Source: Rhodospirillaceae bacterium (lineage in GTDB: Bacteria; Pseudomonadota; Alphaproteobacteria; DSM-16000; Inquilinaceae). Taken from it: 64,000 bases of DNA. Under the pieces are notes generated by a model that was not told the origin of the DNA, searched no databases, and was given only the letters and a program-made list of their open reading frames with translations. The position numbers and the translations under genes were made by a program. Shown here piece after piece: positions 1-8,229 of this stretch (within the stretch, counting starts at the first letter, position 1; every line of letters begins with the position of its first letter). The stretch is taken from assembly GCA_020638595.1 (NCBI GenBank), contig JACKIG010000015.1, forward strand, positions 1 to 64,000, read 5' to 3'.

Positions 1-397
1 CGCGGGCCGCCTGCTCGTTGTCGTAGGGCGAAACGAAGCGGTCGGCCGCGATGCCCGCCCGCTCGAACATCTCGCCCTCGTCGTTGGGCCCGTCGGTGAC
101 GCGGTATTCCGCGGCCACCGCGGCGACTTCCTCCTCGCTGTAGCCCAGCCCCTCCAGGTCGCGGTAGGACAGCAGCCGCAAGGAATGGCAGGTGGAGCAG
201 ACCTCGCGGTAGACCTGGAAGCCCCGCTGGGCAGAGGCACGGTCGAAGGTGCCGAAGAAGCCGTTGAAGCTCCATTCCTGGGCCGGCGGTTCCGCGGCCC
301 CTTCCGCGGCATGGGCAAGCCCCGCCATCCCAAGTCCGACCGATAGCGCCAAGCCGGCCAGCCCGGCGCGCGTGAGAGCGTTGGCCATCGTCATCAT
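1..397 (-). CDS. petC: Cytochrome c1 of the bc1 complex (3' part outside window)
   Basis: Membrane-anchored c-type haem subunit of ubiquinol-cytochrome c reductase; it takes electrons from the Rieske protein and passes them to cytochrome c. I read this from the minus strand. It begins with an ATG at 397-395 that overlaps the cytochrome b stop (ATGA overlap). About 30 residues of signal peptide follow (a hydrophobic Ala/Leu/Gly run). The haem-binding motif CSTCH is at residues 67-71, preceded by the typical cytochrome c1 stretch with RGFQVYREVC. Only about 132 codons lie in the window; the gene runs off the left edge, so the second haem ligand (Met) and the C-terminal anchor are not visible. 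Two other in-frame ATGs lie within the next three codons, so the start may shift by 3 or 9 bases. It is the last gene of a petA-petB-petC operon. Confidence 0.93.
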   Translation of the reverse strand, partial: MMTMANALTRAGLAGLALSVGLGMAGLAHAAEGAAEPPAQEWSFNGFFGTFDRASAQRGFQVYREVCSTCHSLRLLSYRDLEGLGYSEEEVAAVAAEYRVTDGPNDEGEMFERAGIAADRFVSPYDNEQAAR

Positions 398-1674
398 GCC
401 TTGTCCATCGGCTTGGCTGTTGCCCCGGATGCGACCCGTCCGCCGCCGGGCGACGGCGACAGCACCGGCTCGCTGATGCTCTTGGGAAGCGGCAGCGGCC
501 GTTCGAGCTTGCCCAGGATAGGCAGCAGGATCAGGAAGTGGAAGAAGTAGTAGAGGGTCCCGAGCCGGGCCAGGACCACGAAGATGCCTTCGGGCGGGTT
601 GGCGCCGCACCAGCCCAGCACGAAGCAGTCGATGACCAGCACCCAGAAGAACCACTTGTAGATCGGCCGGAACCGGGCGCTGCGCACCTTGGAGGTATCG
701 AGCCAGGGCAGGATGAACAGGACCGCGATCGACCCGAACATCAAGATCACGCCCAGAAGCTTGTCCGGCACGGCGCGCAGGATCGCGTAGAACGGCAGGA
801 AGTACCATTCCGGGACGATATGCGCCGGCGTCACCAGCGGGTTGGCGGGAATGTAGTTGTCCGGATGGCCCAGGTAGTTGGGCGCGAAGAACACGAACAG
901 CGCATAGAAGATCAGGAAGACGCCCAGCCCGAACGTATCCTTGATCGTGTAGTACGGGTGGAACGGCAGCGTATCCTGCGGTCCCTTCGGCTCGATCCCC
1001 AGCGGGTTGTTGGACCCCGTGATGTGCAGGGCCGCCACATGCAGGAAGACGACGCCGACGATCACGAACGGCAGCAGGTAGTGCAGCGAGAAGAAGCGGT
1101 TCAGCGTGGGATTGTCGACCGAGAAGCCGCCCCACAGCCACATCACGATCTGGTCGCCGAAGGCCGGGATGGCGGAGAACAGGTTGGTGATGACCGTGGC
1201 GCCCCAGAAGCTCATCTGTCCCCAGGGCAGCACATAGCCCATGAAGGCCGTCGCCATCATCAACAGCAGGATGACGACGCCCAGGATCCACAACAGCTCC
1301 CGCGGCTTCTTGTAGGACCCGTAGTACAGGCCGCGGAAGATATGGACGAAGACGGCGATGAAGAAGAACGACGCGCCGTTCATGTGGATGTAGCGGATCA
1401 GCCAGCCATAGTTGACGTCGCGCATGATCCGCTCGACGCTGTCGAAGGCATGGTCGACATGCGCCGTGTACTGCATCGACAGGAAGATGCCGGTGACGAT
1501 CATGACCATCAGCATGACCATCGCCAGCGCGCCGAAATTCCAGAAATAGTTGAAATTCCGCGGCGTCGGATAGGCCGCGTATTCCTTGTGAAGAAGGGTG
1601 AGGACCGGCAGCCGCTCGTCGACCCAGCGCAAGACCGGGTTCTTCATGCTGCTGTTGGCCAGACCGTGCGCCAT
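394..1674 (-). CDS. petB: Cytochrome b subunit of the bc1 complex
   Basis: Integral-membrane, dihaem subunit of ubiquinol-cytochrome c reductase; it contains the quinol-oxidising (Qo) and quinone-reducing (Qi) sites. The protein has 426 residues, a usual length for alphaproteobacteria. The two haem-ligand pairs are visible as His97/His198 and His111/His212, each pair spaced 14 apart in helices B and D. The Qo-site PEWY motif is at 288-291. Eight or so hydrophobic helices are evident. An upstream in-frame extension is open but non-homologous. I chose the ATG at 1674 because GGAG sits nine to twelve bases ahead and the sequence MAHGLANSSMKNP leads straight into the conserved N-terminus. The stop overlaps the cytochrome c1 start, indicating translational coupling. 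Confidence 0.97.
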   Translation of the reverse strand: MAHGLANSSMKNPVLRWVDERLPVLTLLHKEYAAYPTPRNFNYFWNFGALAMVMLMVMIVTGIFLSMQYTAHVDHAFDSVERIMRDVNYGWLIRYIHMNGASFFFIAVFVHIFRGLYYGSYKKPRELLWILGVVILLLMMATAFMGYVLPWGQMSFWGATVITNLFSAIPAFGDQIVMWLWGGFSVDNPTLNRFFSLHYLLPFVIVGVVFLHVAALHITGSNNPLGIEPKGPQDTLPFHPYYTIKDTFGLGVFLIFYALFVFFAPNYLGHPDNYIPANPLVTPAHIVPEWYFLPFYAILRAVPDKLLGVILMFGSIAVLFILPWLDTSKVRSARFRPIYKWFFWVLVIDCFVLGWCGANPPEGIFVVLARLGTLYYFFHFLILLPILGKLERPLPLPKSISEPVLSPSPGGGRVASGATAKPMDKA

Positions 1675-1706
1675 GGGGGGATCTCCTGCCGCGGAAACGG
1701 GACGGC

Positions 1707-2264
1707 TCAGCCGATGCGGACGTCCGTATCGTCCAGAAAGACGTATTCGGGCACGTGCAGATTCTGCGGGGCCGGCCCCTTGCGGATCCGGCCGGACGTG
1801 TCGTAGTGCGAGCCGTGGCACGGGCAGAACCACCCGCCATAGTCGCCGCGCGGATCGGTCGGCTTCTGTCCCAGCGGCACGCAGCCGAGATGGGTGCAGA
1901 TGCCCACAACGATCAGCCATTCCGGCTTCTCGACGCGTTCCTCATCCGTCTGGGCGTCGCGCAGCTCGTCCACCGGCGTCTCTTCCGCCGCCAGGATCTC
2001 GCCCGGCGTGCGATGCCGGATGAAGACGGGCTTGCCGCGCCAGGTGACGGTGATCGACTGGCCGGCCGCGATCGGCGACAGGTCGACGTCGATCGACGAC
2101 AACGCCAGCGTGTCGGCCGCGGGGTTCATGCTGTCCACGAAGGGCCAGACGAACCCGAGCGTGCCGATGGCGCCGAAGGCCGCCGTCGTCAGATAGAGGA
2201 AGTCACGACGCGTGGGGCCGGTGTCTTCGCCTGCGGGCTTGTCCGAATGGGTGATATCCGCCAT
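1707..2264 (-). CDS. petA: Ubiquinol-cytochrome c reductase Rieske iron-sulfur subunit
   Basis: Carries the 2Fe-2S cluster that accepts the first electron from ubiquinol in the bc1 complex. The protein has 185 residues. A twin-arginine signal-anchor with RRDFLYL at 19-25 precedes one hydrophobic helix (about 27-43), as expected for Tat-dependent insertion of Rieske proteins. Cluster-binding box I is CTHLGC (123-128) and box II is CPCHGS (147-152), giving ligands Cys123, His125, Cys147 and His150, with Cys128 and Cys149 as the disulfide. The open frame reaches 2360, but the ATG at 2264 starts the family-typical N-terminus and has a purine-rich stretch upstream. It is the first gene of petABC; petB follows after 32 bases. 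Confidence 0.97.
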   Translation of the reverse strand: MADITHSDKPAGEDTGPTRRDFLYLTTAAFGAIGTLGFVWPFVDSMNPAADTLALSSIDVDLSPIAAGQSITVTWRGKPVFIRHRTPGEILAAEETPVDELRDAQTDEERVEKPEWLIVVGICTHLGCVPLGQKPTDPRGDYGGWFCPCHGSHYDTSGRIRKGPAPQNLHVPEYVFLDDTDVRIG

Positions 2265-2412
2265 CGCCGGTGTTCCCCGAGTCACTTTCTTGCTGGAGCG
2301 CACATCTACGCCCGGGACGACGCCGGTGAAGCCACGCGCGACCGTGAGCCGCGCCAACACGCTGCGGAGCGATTGAGAAGCTGAGGCTTGCCCTGGCCGT
2401 TCCCACCTGAGC

Positions 2413-2441
2413 GTATAGCGCCCGGCTGGCGATCTTGCAAT
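2413..2441 (-). promoter_or_regulatory. Putative sigma-70-type promoter of petABC
   Basis: Read on the minus strand, TTGCAA (2441-2436) and TATACG (2418-2413) are separated by exactly 17 bases, upstream of petA. A transcript from here would have a leader of about 140 bases before the petA ATG. This is a pattern match only; the lower-quality -10 and the GC-rich background limit certainty. Confidence 0.4.
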
Positions 2442-2515
2442 TGCACAATAGCGGTGGGGGTATTACGGGACCGCCAATTCTGCACCGAGTCGTCGCCCAT
2501 CGCCTTGGGTCCGCC

Positions 2516-2977
2516 ATGCGCCTTGTCCTGTTCCAGCCCGATATACCCCAGAATGTGGGCGCCTGCATGCGGCTTGCCGCCTGTCTCGGCGTCCCGATCG
2601 ACGTTGTAGAGCCCTGCGGCTTCCTGCTCGACGACCGCAGGGTGCGCCGGGCCGTCATGGACTATGCCGCCCTGGTCGACTGGACCCGGCACACCAGCTG
2701 GCAAGCCTATCTGGCCGCCGGGCAGGCCGGCAGGCTGGTGCTGATGACCACACGCGCCGCGTGCAGCCACCTGGACTTCGCCTTCGCACCGGACGACCGG
2801 CTGATGGTGGGGCGCGAGAGCGGCGGCGTGCCCGAAGATGTCCATGGCGCGGCGAACGCGCGCGTGCGCGTGCCGTTGCGTCCGGGCGCCCGCTCGCTGA
2901 ACATGGCCATGGCCGCGGCCCTGGTGCTGGGCGAAGCGCTGCGCCAGACGGCCGGCTTTCCGCAAGGCCGGGGGTAA
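2516..2977 (+). CDS. trmL: tRNA (cytidine(34)-2'-O)-methyltransferase, SPOUT family
   Basis: Methylates the ribose 2'-OH of the wobble base (position 34) of certain tRNA-Leu isoacceptors, using S-adenosylmethionine. The protein has 153 residues, the usual size for a minimal SpoU/TrmL enzyme. The N-terminus (MRLVLFQPDIPQN, then the GACMRL segment) is the family signature. The SAM-binding knot region is seen near the C-terminus as the conserved GRESGGVPEDVH and RSLNMAMAAALVLGEALRQ segments. The frame is open upstream to 2435, but the ATG at 2516 matches the family start. hemF begins 10 bases after the stop, so the two are probably co-transcribed. Confidence 0.9.
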   Translation: MRLVLFQPDIPQNVGACMRLAACLGVPIDVVEPCGFLLDDRRVRRAVMDYAALVDWTRHTSWQAYLAAGQAGRLVLMTTRAACSHLDFAFAPDDRLMVGRESGGVPEDVHGAANARVRVPLRPGARSLNMAMAAALVLGEALRQTAGFPQGRG

Positions 2978-2987
2978 CAGGACGACC

Positions 2988-3842
2988 ATGGACGCCGACA
3001 CCGCAGACCCGCAGCAGCGCCGGGCCGCCGAGTGGTTCACGGCCTTGCGCGACCGCATCTGCCGCGCCTTCGAAACGGTGGAGGCGGAGCATACCGGACC
3101 CCTGTCGGACCGCGCGCCGGGCGTCTTCCAGCGCCGGACGTGGGACCGGCCCGGCGGCGGCGGCGGCGAGATGGCGCTGATGCACGGCCGCGTGTTTGAG
3201 AAGGTCGGGGTCAACGTGTCGACCGTGCACGGCACCTTCTCACCCGAATTCCGCGGTCAGATCGCGGGAACAGAGGACTCGGGCGACTTCTGGGCCAGCG
3301 GCATCAGCCTGGTCGCCCATATGCAGAGCCCCCACGTCCCGGCCGTGCACATGAACACCCGCATGATCGCCACCCGGCGGCGGTGGTTCGGCGGGGGGGC
3401 CGATCTTACGCCCATGCGCCCGGATGACGACGATACCCGCCATTTCCACGGTGCGCTGAAGGCCGCCTGCGACCGCCACGATCCGGGCTACTACCCGCAC
3501 TTCAAGGCGTGGTGCGACGACTATTTCTTCCTGAAGCACCGTGACGAGCCGCGCGGCGTCGGCGGCATCTTCTTCGACACGCTGGACACGGGCGACTGGG
3601 AGGCGGATTTCGCGTTCGTCCGCGATGTGGGCAAGAGCTTCCTGGACGCCTACCTGCCGGTCCTGAAGCGACACCGCGACCGGCCGTGGACCGAGGAAGA
3701 CCGCCAGTTCCAGCTGCGGCGCCGCGGCCGCTATGTGGAATTCAACCTGCTCTACGACCGGGGAACCACCTTCGGCCTCAAGACCGGCGGCAATCCCGAC
3801 GCCATCCTGATGTCGCTTCCGCCAATGGTCAGCTGGCCCTAG
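2988..3842 (+). CDS. hemF: Oxygen-dependent coproporphyrinogen III oxidase
   Basis: Oxidative decarboxylation of coproporphyrinogen III to protoporphyrinogen IX using molecular oxygen, in the cytoplasm; a haem biosynthesis step. The protein has 284 residues. Hallmarks are the FQRRTWDRPGGGGGEMALM segment near residue 45, VHMNTRM, the GGADLTPM segment, the FKAWCDDYFFLKHRDEPRG block, YVEFNLLYDRGTTFGLKTGG, and the C-terminal MSLPP. The family normally ends shortly after this motif, so the gene looks complete. It starts at ATG 2988, ten bases after trmL. The bc1 complex next door and HemF both point to aerobic metabolism; haem is also a bc1 cofactor, but the link may be incidental. Confidence 0.96.
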   Translation: MDADTADPQQRRAAEWFTALRDRICRAFETVEAEHTGPLSDRAPGVFQRRTWDRPGGGGGEMALMHGRVFEKVGVNVSTVHGTFSPEFRGQIAGTEDSGDFWASGISLVAHMQSPHVPAVHMNTRMIATRRRWFGGGADLTPMRPDDDDTRHFHGALKAACDRHDPGYYPHFKAWCDDYFFLKHRDEPRGVGGIFFDTLDTGDWEADFAFVRDVGKSFLDAYLPVLKRHRDRPWTEEDRQFQLRRRGRYVEFNLLYDRGTTFGLKTGGNPDAILMSLPPMVSWP

Positions 3843-3904
3843 CCGCGCCATATTGGCTGGGCAAGGGATCACGACCGCGGCCAAACTCAGGGGAGACCGG
3901 GCCA

Positions 3905-4444
3905 ATGATGCGATGTGCATACGCAGCCTTTCTGGCGATCGTGCTGGCGGCGTTGCCGGCGGCGGCGCAGGACAGACTGCCGTTGGACGCGTTTTTCGGC
4001 ACCTGGAGCGGCACCGGTGTCGCCGAGGACGACGACAGCCTGTTCTTCGCCGTCACCGCCCGTGACCTCGACATCGTCATCCGCCCGCACGAAGACGGTT
4101 TCCGCATCGACTGGACCACGCTGATCCGCAGCGGCGGCGATCCGTCCAACCCCGATGTCCGCCGCCGGTCGGCAACCCTGGTGCTGCGCCCGGCCGGGCA
4201 GCCGGGGCTGTACCGGGGGGCCGAGTCCGGCGATCCCCTCCAGGGCGGCACCATGAGCTGGGCGCGCATCCACGGCAGCACGTTGAGCGTGTACGAACTG
4301 ACCTTGAACGAGGACGGCGGATACGAGCTGACGAACTACGACCGCACGCTCAACGACCTGGGGATGGAATCGCTGTTCCAGCGCATCCGCGACGGGGAGG
4401 TCGTGCGCGTCGTCCGGGGCCGGCTGGTCAAGACCGGGTCATAG
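3905..4444 (+). CDS. Secreted protein of unknown function
   Basis: I do not recognise a named family. The 179-residue product starts with a clear Sec signal peptide (MMRCAYAAFLAIVLAALPAA, cleavage predicted after residue 21 before QDR). The rest is soluble, acidic and beta-rich in appearance, with FGTWSGTGVAED near the mature N-terminus, which resembles small lipocalin-like or copper-homeostasis-like barrels that begin with G-x-W. A GGGGAG-type ribosome site lies upstream; the open frame extends back to 3686, but that part overlaps hemF. The 3' end overlaps the convergent cca gene by six bases. Periplasmic location is inferred. Confidence 0.7.
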   Translation: MMRCAYAAFLAIVLAALPAAAQDRLPLDAFFGTWSGTGVAEDDDSLFFAVTARDLDIVIRPHEDGFRIDWTTLIRSGGDPSNPDVRRRSATLVLRPAGQPGLYRGAESGDPLQGGTMSWARIHGSTLSVYELTLNEDGGYELTNYDRTLNDLGMESLFQRIRDGEVVRVVRGRLVKTGS

Positions 4445-5719
4445 GCCATCGGTGCGGCCCGCGCCGGCATCCCCGCCGTTCGGCGCGGCGATTCGGCGCT
4501 TCAGCTCGTCCAGGCACTCGTCCCGGCCGGCGGCGAACCCGCCGGCAACCCACCAGTCTTCCACGGCGCGCAGCACGCGGCCGACCTGCGGGCCGACGCG
4601 CAGGCCCAGCCCGACGGCATCGCGTCCCGCCAGCGCAAACCGCGGGACGGTCCAGCCGTCCAGCGCCCGGCGCAGTGCCAGCAGCGGGCCGGGGTCGGCC
4701 GCGCCGGCAGCGGCCAGCAGCAGGCCGTCGCGCACCATTTGCCTGCCCAGGTCTTCCCGGCCTAAGGCATAGGCCATCCGGCGGGCTTCCGCCGCATCGC
4801 GCGGCAGCCCGTCCGGGCGTCCCGCCGCCGCAATCGCCAGCAGCCGGTCGCGGTCGGCATTGGTCAGCTTCAGCCGGGCCGCCAGCCCCGGCAGCGTTGC
4901 GGCATCCGCCACCAGGGCGGCGAGTCGCCGGATCGGGTCGGCCTCCCCCTCGATCGCGACCAGGCGCGCCAGCCGGACCCAGTCGCCGTCCTCGCCCAGG
5001 ATCTCGCGGGCGACGCCCGTTTCGGCCATCAGGCGCCAGGCCGCCGACGGATCGGGCGCGGCCAGCAGCTTCAGCGTCTCGTCGCGCACGCGCTCGGCCG
5101 ACAGGGCCGACAGATGGGCCGCCAGCCCGCGGCAGGCGGCCACGGCCTCCGCGTCCGGCGGCGGCCTGCCGTAATGGGCGAAGAAGCGGAAGAACCGCAG
5201 GATGCGCAGGTAGTCCTCGGTGATCCGGTCGCTTGCCGGCCCGACGAAGCGCACGCGCCCGGCGGCCAGGTCGGCGCAGCCGTCGAAATAGTCGAACACC
5301 CGGCCGTCCGGCGTCGCCGACAGCGCATTCATCGTGAAGTCCCGCCGCGCGGCATCGGCCCGCCAATCGGCGGTGAACGCGACCACCGCGTGCCGGCCGT
5401 CGGTATCGACATCCCTGCGCAGTGTCGTGATCTCGAAGGGATGCCGGTTGACCACGGCGGTCACGGTACCGTGCGCGATACCCGTGGGGACGACCTTGAG
5501 GCCGGCCGCACGCAGGATCGCCGTCACCTCCGCCGGCAGCAGCGGCGTGGCGATATCCACATCCTTGACCGGCCTGCCGGCCAGCGTGTCGCGCACGCAG
5601 CCGCCGACGAACCGCACCTGTGCCCCGCCAGCGGCAAAGGTGCCGACCAGGGTCCGAAGCTCCGGCGTCTCACGCCAGGCCGCATCGGGCAGCCGGACGG
5701 TCGGTCCGCTTGCCGGCAT
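4439..5719 (-). CDS. cca: CCA-adding tRNA nucleotidyltransferase / poly(A) polymerase family
   Basis: Adds or repairs the 3'-CCA end of tRNAs without a template. The protein has 426 residues. The class II nucleotidyltransferase head shows FVGGCVRD (37-44) and the metal-binding DVD (53-55) inside VKDVDIATPLLP. The RRDFTMNALS motif, the FDYFDGCADLAAG segment and the FLRILRFFRF-like motif (DYLRILRFFRFFAHYG) follow, and then the helical tRNA-binding region. The frame continues upstream to 5950, but there it overlaps the small membrane protein gene; ATG 5719 opens the conserved region. It belongs to a minus-strand series with the membrane protein, NUDIX and DUF1285 genes. Family assignment is firm; whether it is a full CCA enzyme or an A-adding one cannot be decided here. 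Confidence 0.93.
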   Translation of the reverse strand: MPASGPTVRLPDAAWRETPELRTLVGTFAAGGAQVRFVGGCVRDTLAGRPVKDVDIATPLLPAEVTAILRAAGLKVVPTGIAHGTVTAVVNRHPFEITTLRRDVDTDGRHAVVAFTADWRADAARRDFTMNALSATPDGRVFDYFDGCADLAAGRVRFVGPASDRITEDYLRILRFFRFFAHYGRPPPDAEAVAACRGLAAHLSALSAERVRDETLKLLAAPDPSAAWRLMAETGVAREILGEDGDWVRLARLVAIEGEADPIRRLAALVADAATLPGLAARLKLTNADRDRLLAIAAAGRPDGLPRDAAEARRMAYALGREDLGRQMVRDGLLLAAAGAADPGPLLALRRALDGWTVPRFALAGRDAVGLGLRVGPQVGRVLRAVEDWWVAGGFAAGRDECLDELKRRIAAPNGGDAGAGRTDGL

Positions 5720-5732
5720 GCGTCGCCCCCGT

Positions 5733-5999
5733 TCAGTCGGCCCGCGGCACATAGGTGCCCGGCACGATCCGCCCGTCTTCCATATGCGGCGGCACATAGG
5801 TGCTGTCGGGCGGCGCGCCCGCCAGCCCCCAGGCGACGAGCGCGGACACCGCGAGCGCGATGCCCGCCACCAGCAGCCAGATCCACGGGCCGCGCGCCAG
5901 CCACGCCGGCAGTTCGCGACCCGGACGAAGCCAGAGATAGAAGACGGCAAGGGCGGTCGGCAGCAGGACGACGAGGATGATGATCAGCGTTCTCAGCAT
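5733..5999 (-). CDS. Small two-helix membrane protein (DUF6111-like)
   Basis: An 88-residue protein with two transmembrane helices, at about residues 3-23 and 38-61, and a polar Pro-rich C-terminus (PPDSTYVPPHMEDGRIVPGTY). Size and position between a NUDIX CoA-pyrophosphatase and cca resemble the small alphaproteobacterial membrane proteins annotated DUF6111; I recall this association but could not verify it by search. It overlaps the NUDIX stop by seven bases (5993-5999) and ends 13 bases before the cca start, so it is embedded in that operon. No catalytic motif is visible. Confidence 0.75.
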   Translation of the reverse strand: MLRTLIIILVVLLPTALAVFYLWLRPGRELPAWLARGPWIWLLVAGIALAVSALVAWGLAGAPPDSTYVPPHMEDGRIVPGTYVPRAD

Positions 6000-6673
6000 C
6001 GGCTGAGCAGTATTTCCCGCAGATTCACCAGCATTCCCGCGGTGGCGCCCCAGATGTAGCGGCTCTGGTAGGGAAAGGCGTAGTAGCGGCGATCCCGGCC
6101 GGCGATATGGATCGTGTGGACCACGGGGTTGGCATCGTCGAGGATGAAGCTGAGCGGCACTTCGAAGATATCGTCGACTTCGTTGGGGTCGGCGACGCAG
6201 TTCAGCGGCGGATCGATGATGCCCACATAGGGCTCCACGCGGAATCCGGTGCGGGTGACATAGGTGTCGAGGCGGCCGATCACCGTCACCAGCTCCGGCG
6301 GCAGCCCGATCTCCTCATGGGTTTCGCGCAGCGCCGTCTGGACGCCGTCGGCGTCGCCCGGCTCACGCCCGCCGCCGGGGAAGCTGATCTGGCCGGCGTG
6401 GCTGGCAAGGGTGGCGGTGCGCTGGGTGAACAGCAGCGTCAGCCCGTCGGAATGGTCGACGAAGGGCACCAGCACGGCCGCCTGGCGCAGCGGCGAGGTC
6501 GGATGCATGTCGTGATTGAGATCGCGGTCGCCACGAATACGGGCGTCGAATTCGAAGGCTTCGACACTGCGGATCAGCTCGTCACGGCTGATCCCGCAGG
6601 CGCCGGTCAGGGCATCCTCGTCACAGGCATAGCCGGCGGTTGATCGATCGGAAAGAAAGTCCGCTCGCTCCAT
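5993..6673 (-). CDS. NUDIX hydrolase, CoA-pyrophosphatase (NudL) type
   Basis: Predicted to hydrolyse CoA or related dinucleotide pyrophosphates. The protein has 226 residues. Two signatures are visible: the UPF0035/CoA motif LFTQRTATLASHAGQISFPG (81-100), and directly after it the Nudix box, with G at about 102 and RETHEEIG at 116-123 carrying the metal-binding glutamates. The C-terminal YRYIWG-type ending (SRYIWGATAGMLVNL) is typical. The only ATG start (6673) makes the gene overlap the end of DUF1285 by 67 bases; no better ATG, GTG or TTG lies before the conserved CGISRDELIR region, so a non-standard start or a true long overlap remains open. Confidence 0.9.
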   Translation of the reverse strand: MERADFLSDRSTAGYACDEDALTGACGISRDELIRSVEAFEFDARIRGDRDLNHDMHPTSPLRQAAVLVPFVDHSDGLTLLFTQRTATLASHAGQISFPGGGREPGDADGVQTALRETHEEIGLPPELVTVIGRLDTYVTRTGFRVEPYVGIIDPPLNCVADPNEVDDIFEVPLSFILDDANPVVHTIHIAGRDRRYYAFPYQSRYIWGATAGMLVNLREILLSRC

Positions 6674-7152
6674 ATCCCGATCCGTCCGTTGTGTTCCACC
6701 GCAAGATCGGCCAATTCATAGTACACTGATCGCACGATCAGTGCCTCCAGCCCCGGCAAAATCAAGATATAGGGGCGCGGCTCGCCCGTGCCAGGGGCAA
6801 AGGAAACGCGGATGGGATGCTCCGGCCCGGCTGTAACGTGGTGATCGAGATTCGTGCGAAAGTAAAGCGTTTGGCCTTCGCCCTCCCCTGCGCGGGAGAG
6901 CGCGACCGCGGTGAACGGCGCATCGTCCACCTGGATCCGTCCGCGCTCCACCGGCGTCACCAGCCAATAGCCGCCCGACTCGTCCCGTCGCAGGACGCTG
7001 GCGAACAGCTTCACCAGGGCGATCCGGTTGATCTGCGTGCCCTGATAGTACCAGGTGCCGTCGCGCGCGATGCGCATATCAAAGGCCGGGTCCGGGCCGC
7101 CCGGACCGGTCGAATCGTCGCGCGCATCCTCCTGGCTTCCGAATTTCGCCAT
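6607..7152 (-). CDS. DUF1285 family protein
   Basis: A 181-residue cytoplasmic protein of the DUF1285 family, known mainly from structural-genomics work, with no assigned biochemical function. The family pattern is seen as DMRIARDGTWYYQGTQINR near residue 25, then LVKLFASVLRRDESGGYWLVTPVERGRI, and LALSRAGEG-like and LYFRTNLDHHV segments. It starts at ATG 7152, divergent from moxR (GTG at 7205), so the 52 bases between them must contain both promoters or one of them lies in a coding region. Its 3' end overlaps the NUDIX gene. In alphaproteobacteria DUF1285 is commonly found next to moxR, as here; that is from memory of the family. Confidence 0.88.
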   Translation of the reverse strand: MAKFGSQEDARDDSTGPGGPDPAFDMRIARDGTWYYQGTQINRIALVKLFASVLRRDESGGYWLVTPVERGRIQVDDAPFTAVALSRAGEGEGQTLYFRTNLDHHVTAGPEHPIRVSFAPGTGEPRPYILILPGLEALIVRSVYYELADLAVEHNGRIGIWSERTFFPIDQPPAMPVTRMP

Positions 7153-7204
7153 AGTCTCTTATGTAACTCGACCCTCAAGCCGAGACCAGCGGAGAGCCGA
7201 TCCC

Positions 7205-8215
7205 GTGAACCGCACCATTGAGACCGCCCGTCCCGGCGGGCTGCAGCTTGCCGAGGCCGTGGAGCGCGCGGGCGCGAAGCTGTCGCGCATCCGCAGCGAG
7301 ATCGGGCGCGTCATCTTCGGGCAGACCGACGTGGTCGAGCAGACGCTGGTCAGCCTGCTGGCCGGCGGACACGTGCTGCTGATCGGCGTCCCCGGCCTCG
7401 CCAAGACCCGGCTGGTGGAAACGCTGGGCACGGTCATGGGGCTGGAAGCTCGGCGCATCCAGTGCACCCCCGACCTGATGCCCGCCGACATCCTGGGGTC
7501 CGAGGTGCTGGAGGAAGGGGCCGACGGCAAGCGCGCCTTCCGCTTCATCTCCGGCCCCGTGTTCTGCCAGCTGCTGATGGCCGACGAGATCAACCGCGCC
7601 AGCCCGCGCACCCAGTCGGCACTGCTGCAGGCGATGCAGGAGCATCGGGTATCGGTTGCGGGCCACTACCACGCCCTGCCGTCGCCGTTCCACGTGCTGG
7701 CCACCCAGAACCCGCTGGAGCAGGAAGGAACCTATCCCCTGCCCGAGGCACAGCTGGACCGCTTCCTGATGCAGGTCGATGTCGGCTATCCGGACCTGGA
7801 GGCCGAGCGCAGCATGCTGATCGCCACCACCGGCGTCGACCAGGCGACGGTGTCACCCATCCTGGAGGCGCATGAACTGGCCGCGGCCCAGCAGCTGGTA
7901 CGCCGCCTGCCGGCCGGCGAGAGCGTGGTCGAGGCGATCCTGTCGCTGGTCCGCCAGGGCCGGCCGGACAGCACCGGCCTGGACGAGGTGCGCGCGCATG
8001 TCGCCTGGGGACCGGGCCCGCGGGCAAGCCAGGCGCTGATGCTGGCGTCGCGCGCACGCGCGCTGGTCGACGGCCGCTTCGCGCCGTCCATCGACGACGT
8101 CGTCGCCCTGGCCCCGGCGGTGCTGCGCCACCGCATGGCGCTGAACTTCGCGGCGCGCGCCGATGGCGTCACGATCGACGACGTCATCGAGCTGCTGGTG
8201 GCCCCGTTCCAATAG
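7205..8215 (+). CDS. MoxR-type AAA+ ATPase
   Basis: Chaperone-like AAA+ ATPase of the MoxR family; members work with von Willebrand A (vWA) domain proteins in assembling or activating other complexes. The protein has 336 residues. Walker A is GVPGLAKT (61-68), Walker B LLMADE (123-128), followed by the NRASPRTQSALLQAMQE box, sensor 1 ATQNP, and the C-terminal lid domain. The frame is open upstream, but the GTG at 7205 has a purine-rich GCGGAGAG site ahead and precedes the first conserved block. It is the first gene of an operon with DUF58, BatA/DUF4159, vWA-like and membrane-protein genes; DUF58 follows after 14 bases. Confidence 0.95.
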   Translation: MNRTIETARPGGLQLAEAVERAGAKLSRIRSEIGRVIFGQTDVVEQTLVSLLAGGHVLLIGVPGLAKTRLVETLGTVMGLEARRIQCTPDLMPADILGSEVLEEGADGKRAFRFISGPVFCQLLMADEINRASPRTQSALLQAMQEHRVSVAGHYHALPSPFHVLATQNPLEQEGTYPLPEAQLDRFLMQVDVGYPDLEAERSMLIATTGVDQATVSPILEAHELAAAQQLVRRLPAGESVVEAILSLVRQGRPDSTGLDEVRAHVAWGPGPRASQALMLASRARALVDGRFAPSIDDVVALAPAVLRHRMALNFAARADGVTIDDVIELLVAPFQ

Positions 8216-8229
8216 GACCGGCAGACAGC

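Noticed and set aside
538..1806. A 422-codon plus-strand frame opposite cytochrome b
   Set aside because: Composition-driven shadow; cytochrome b on the other strand has all haem ligands and the PEWY motif.
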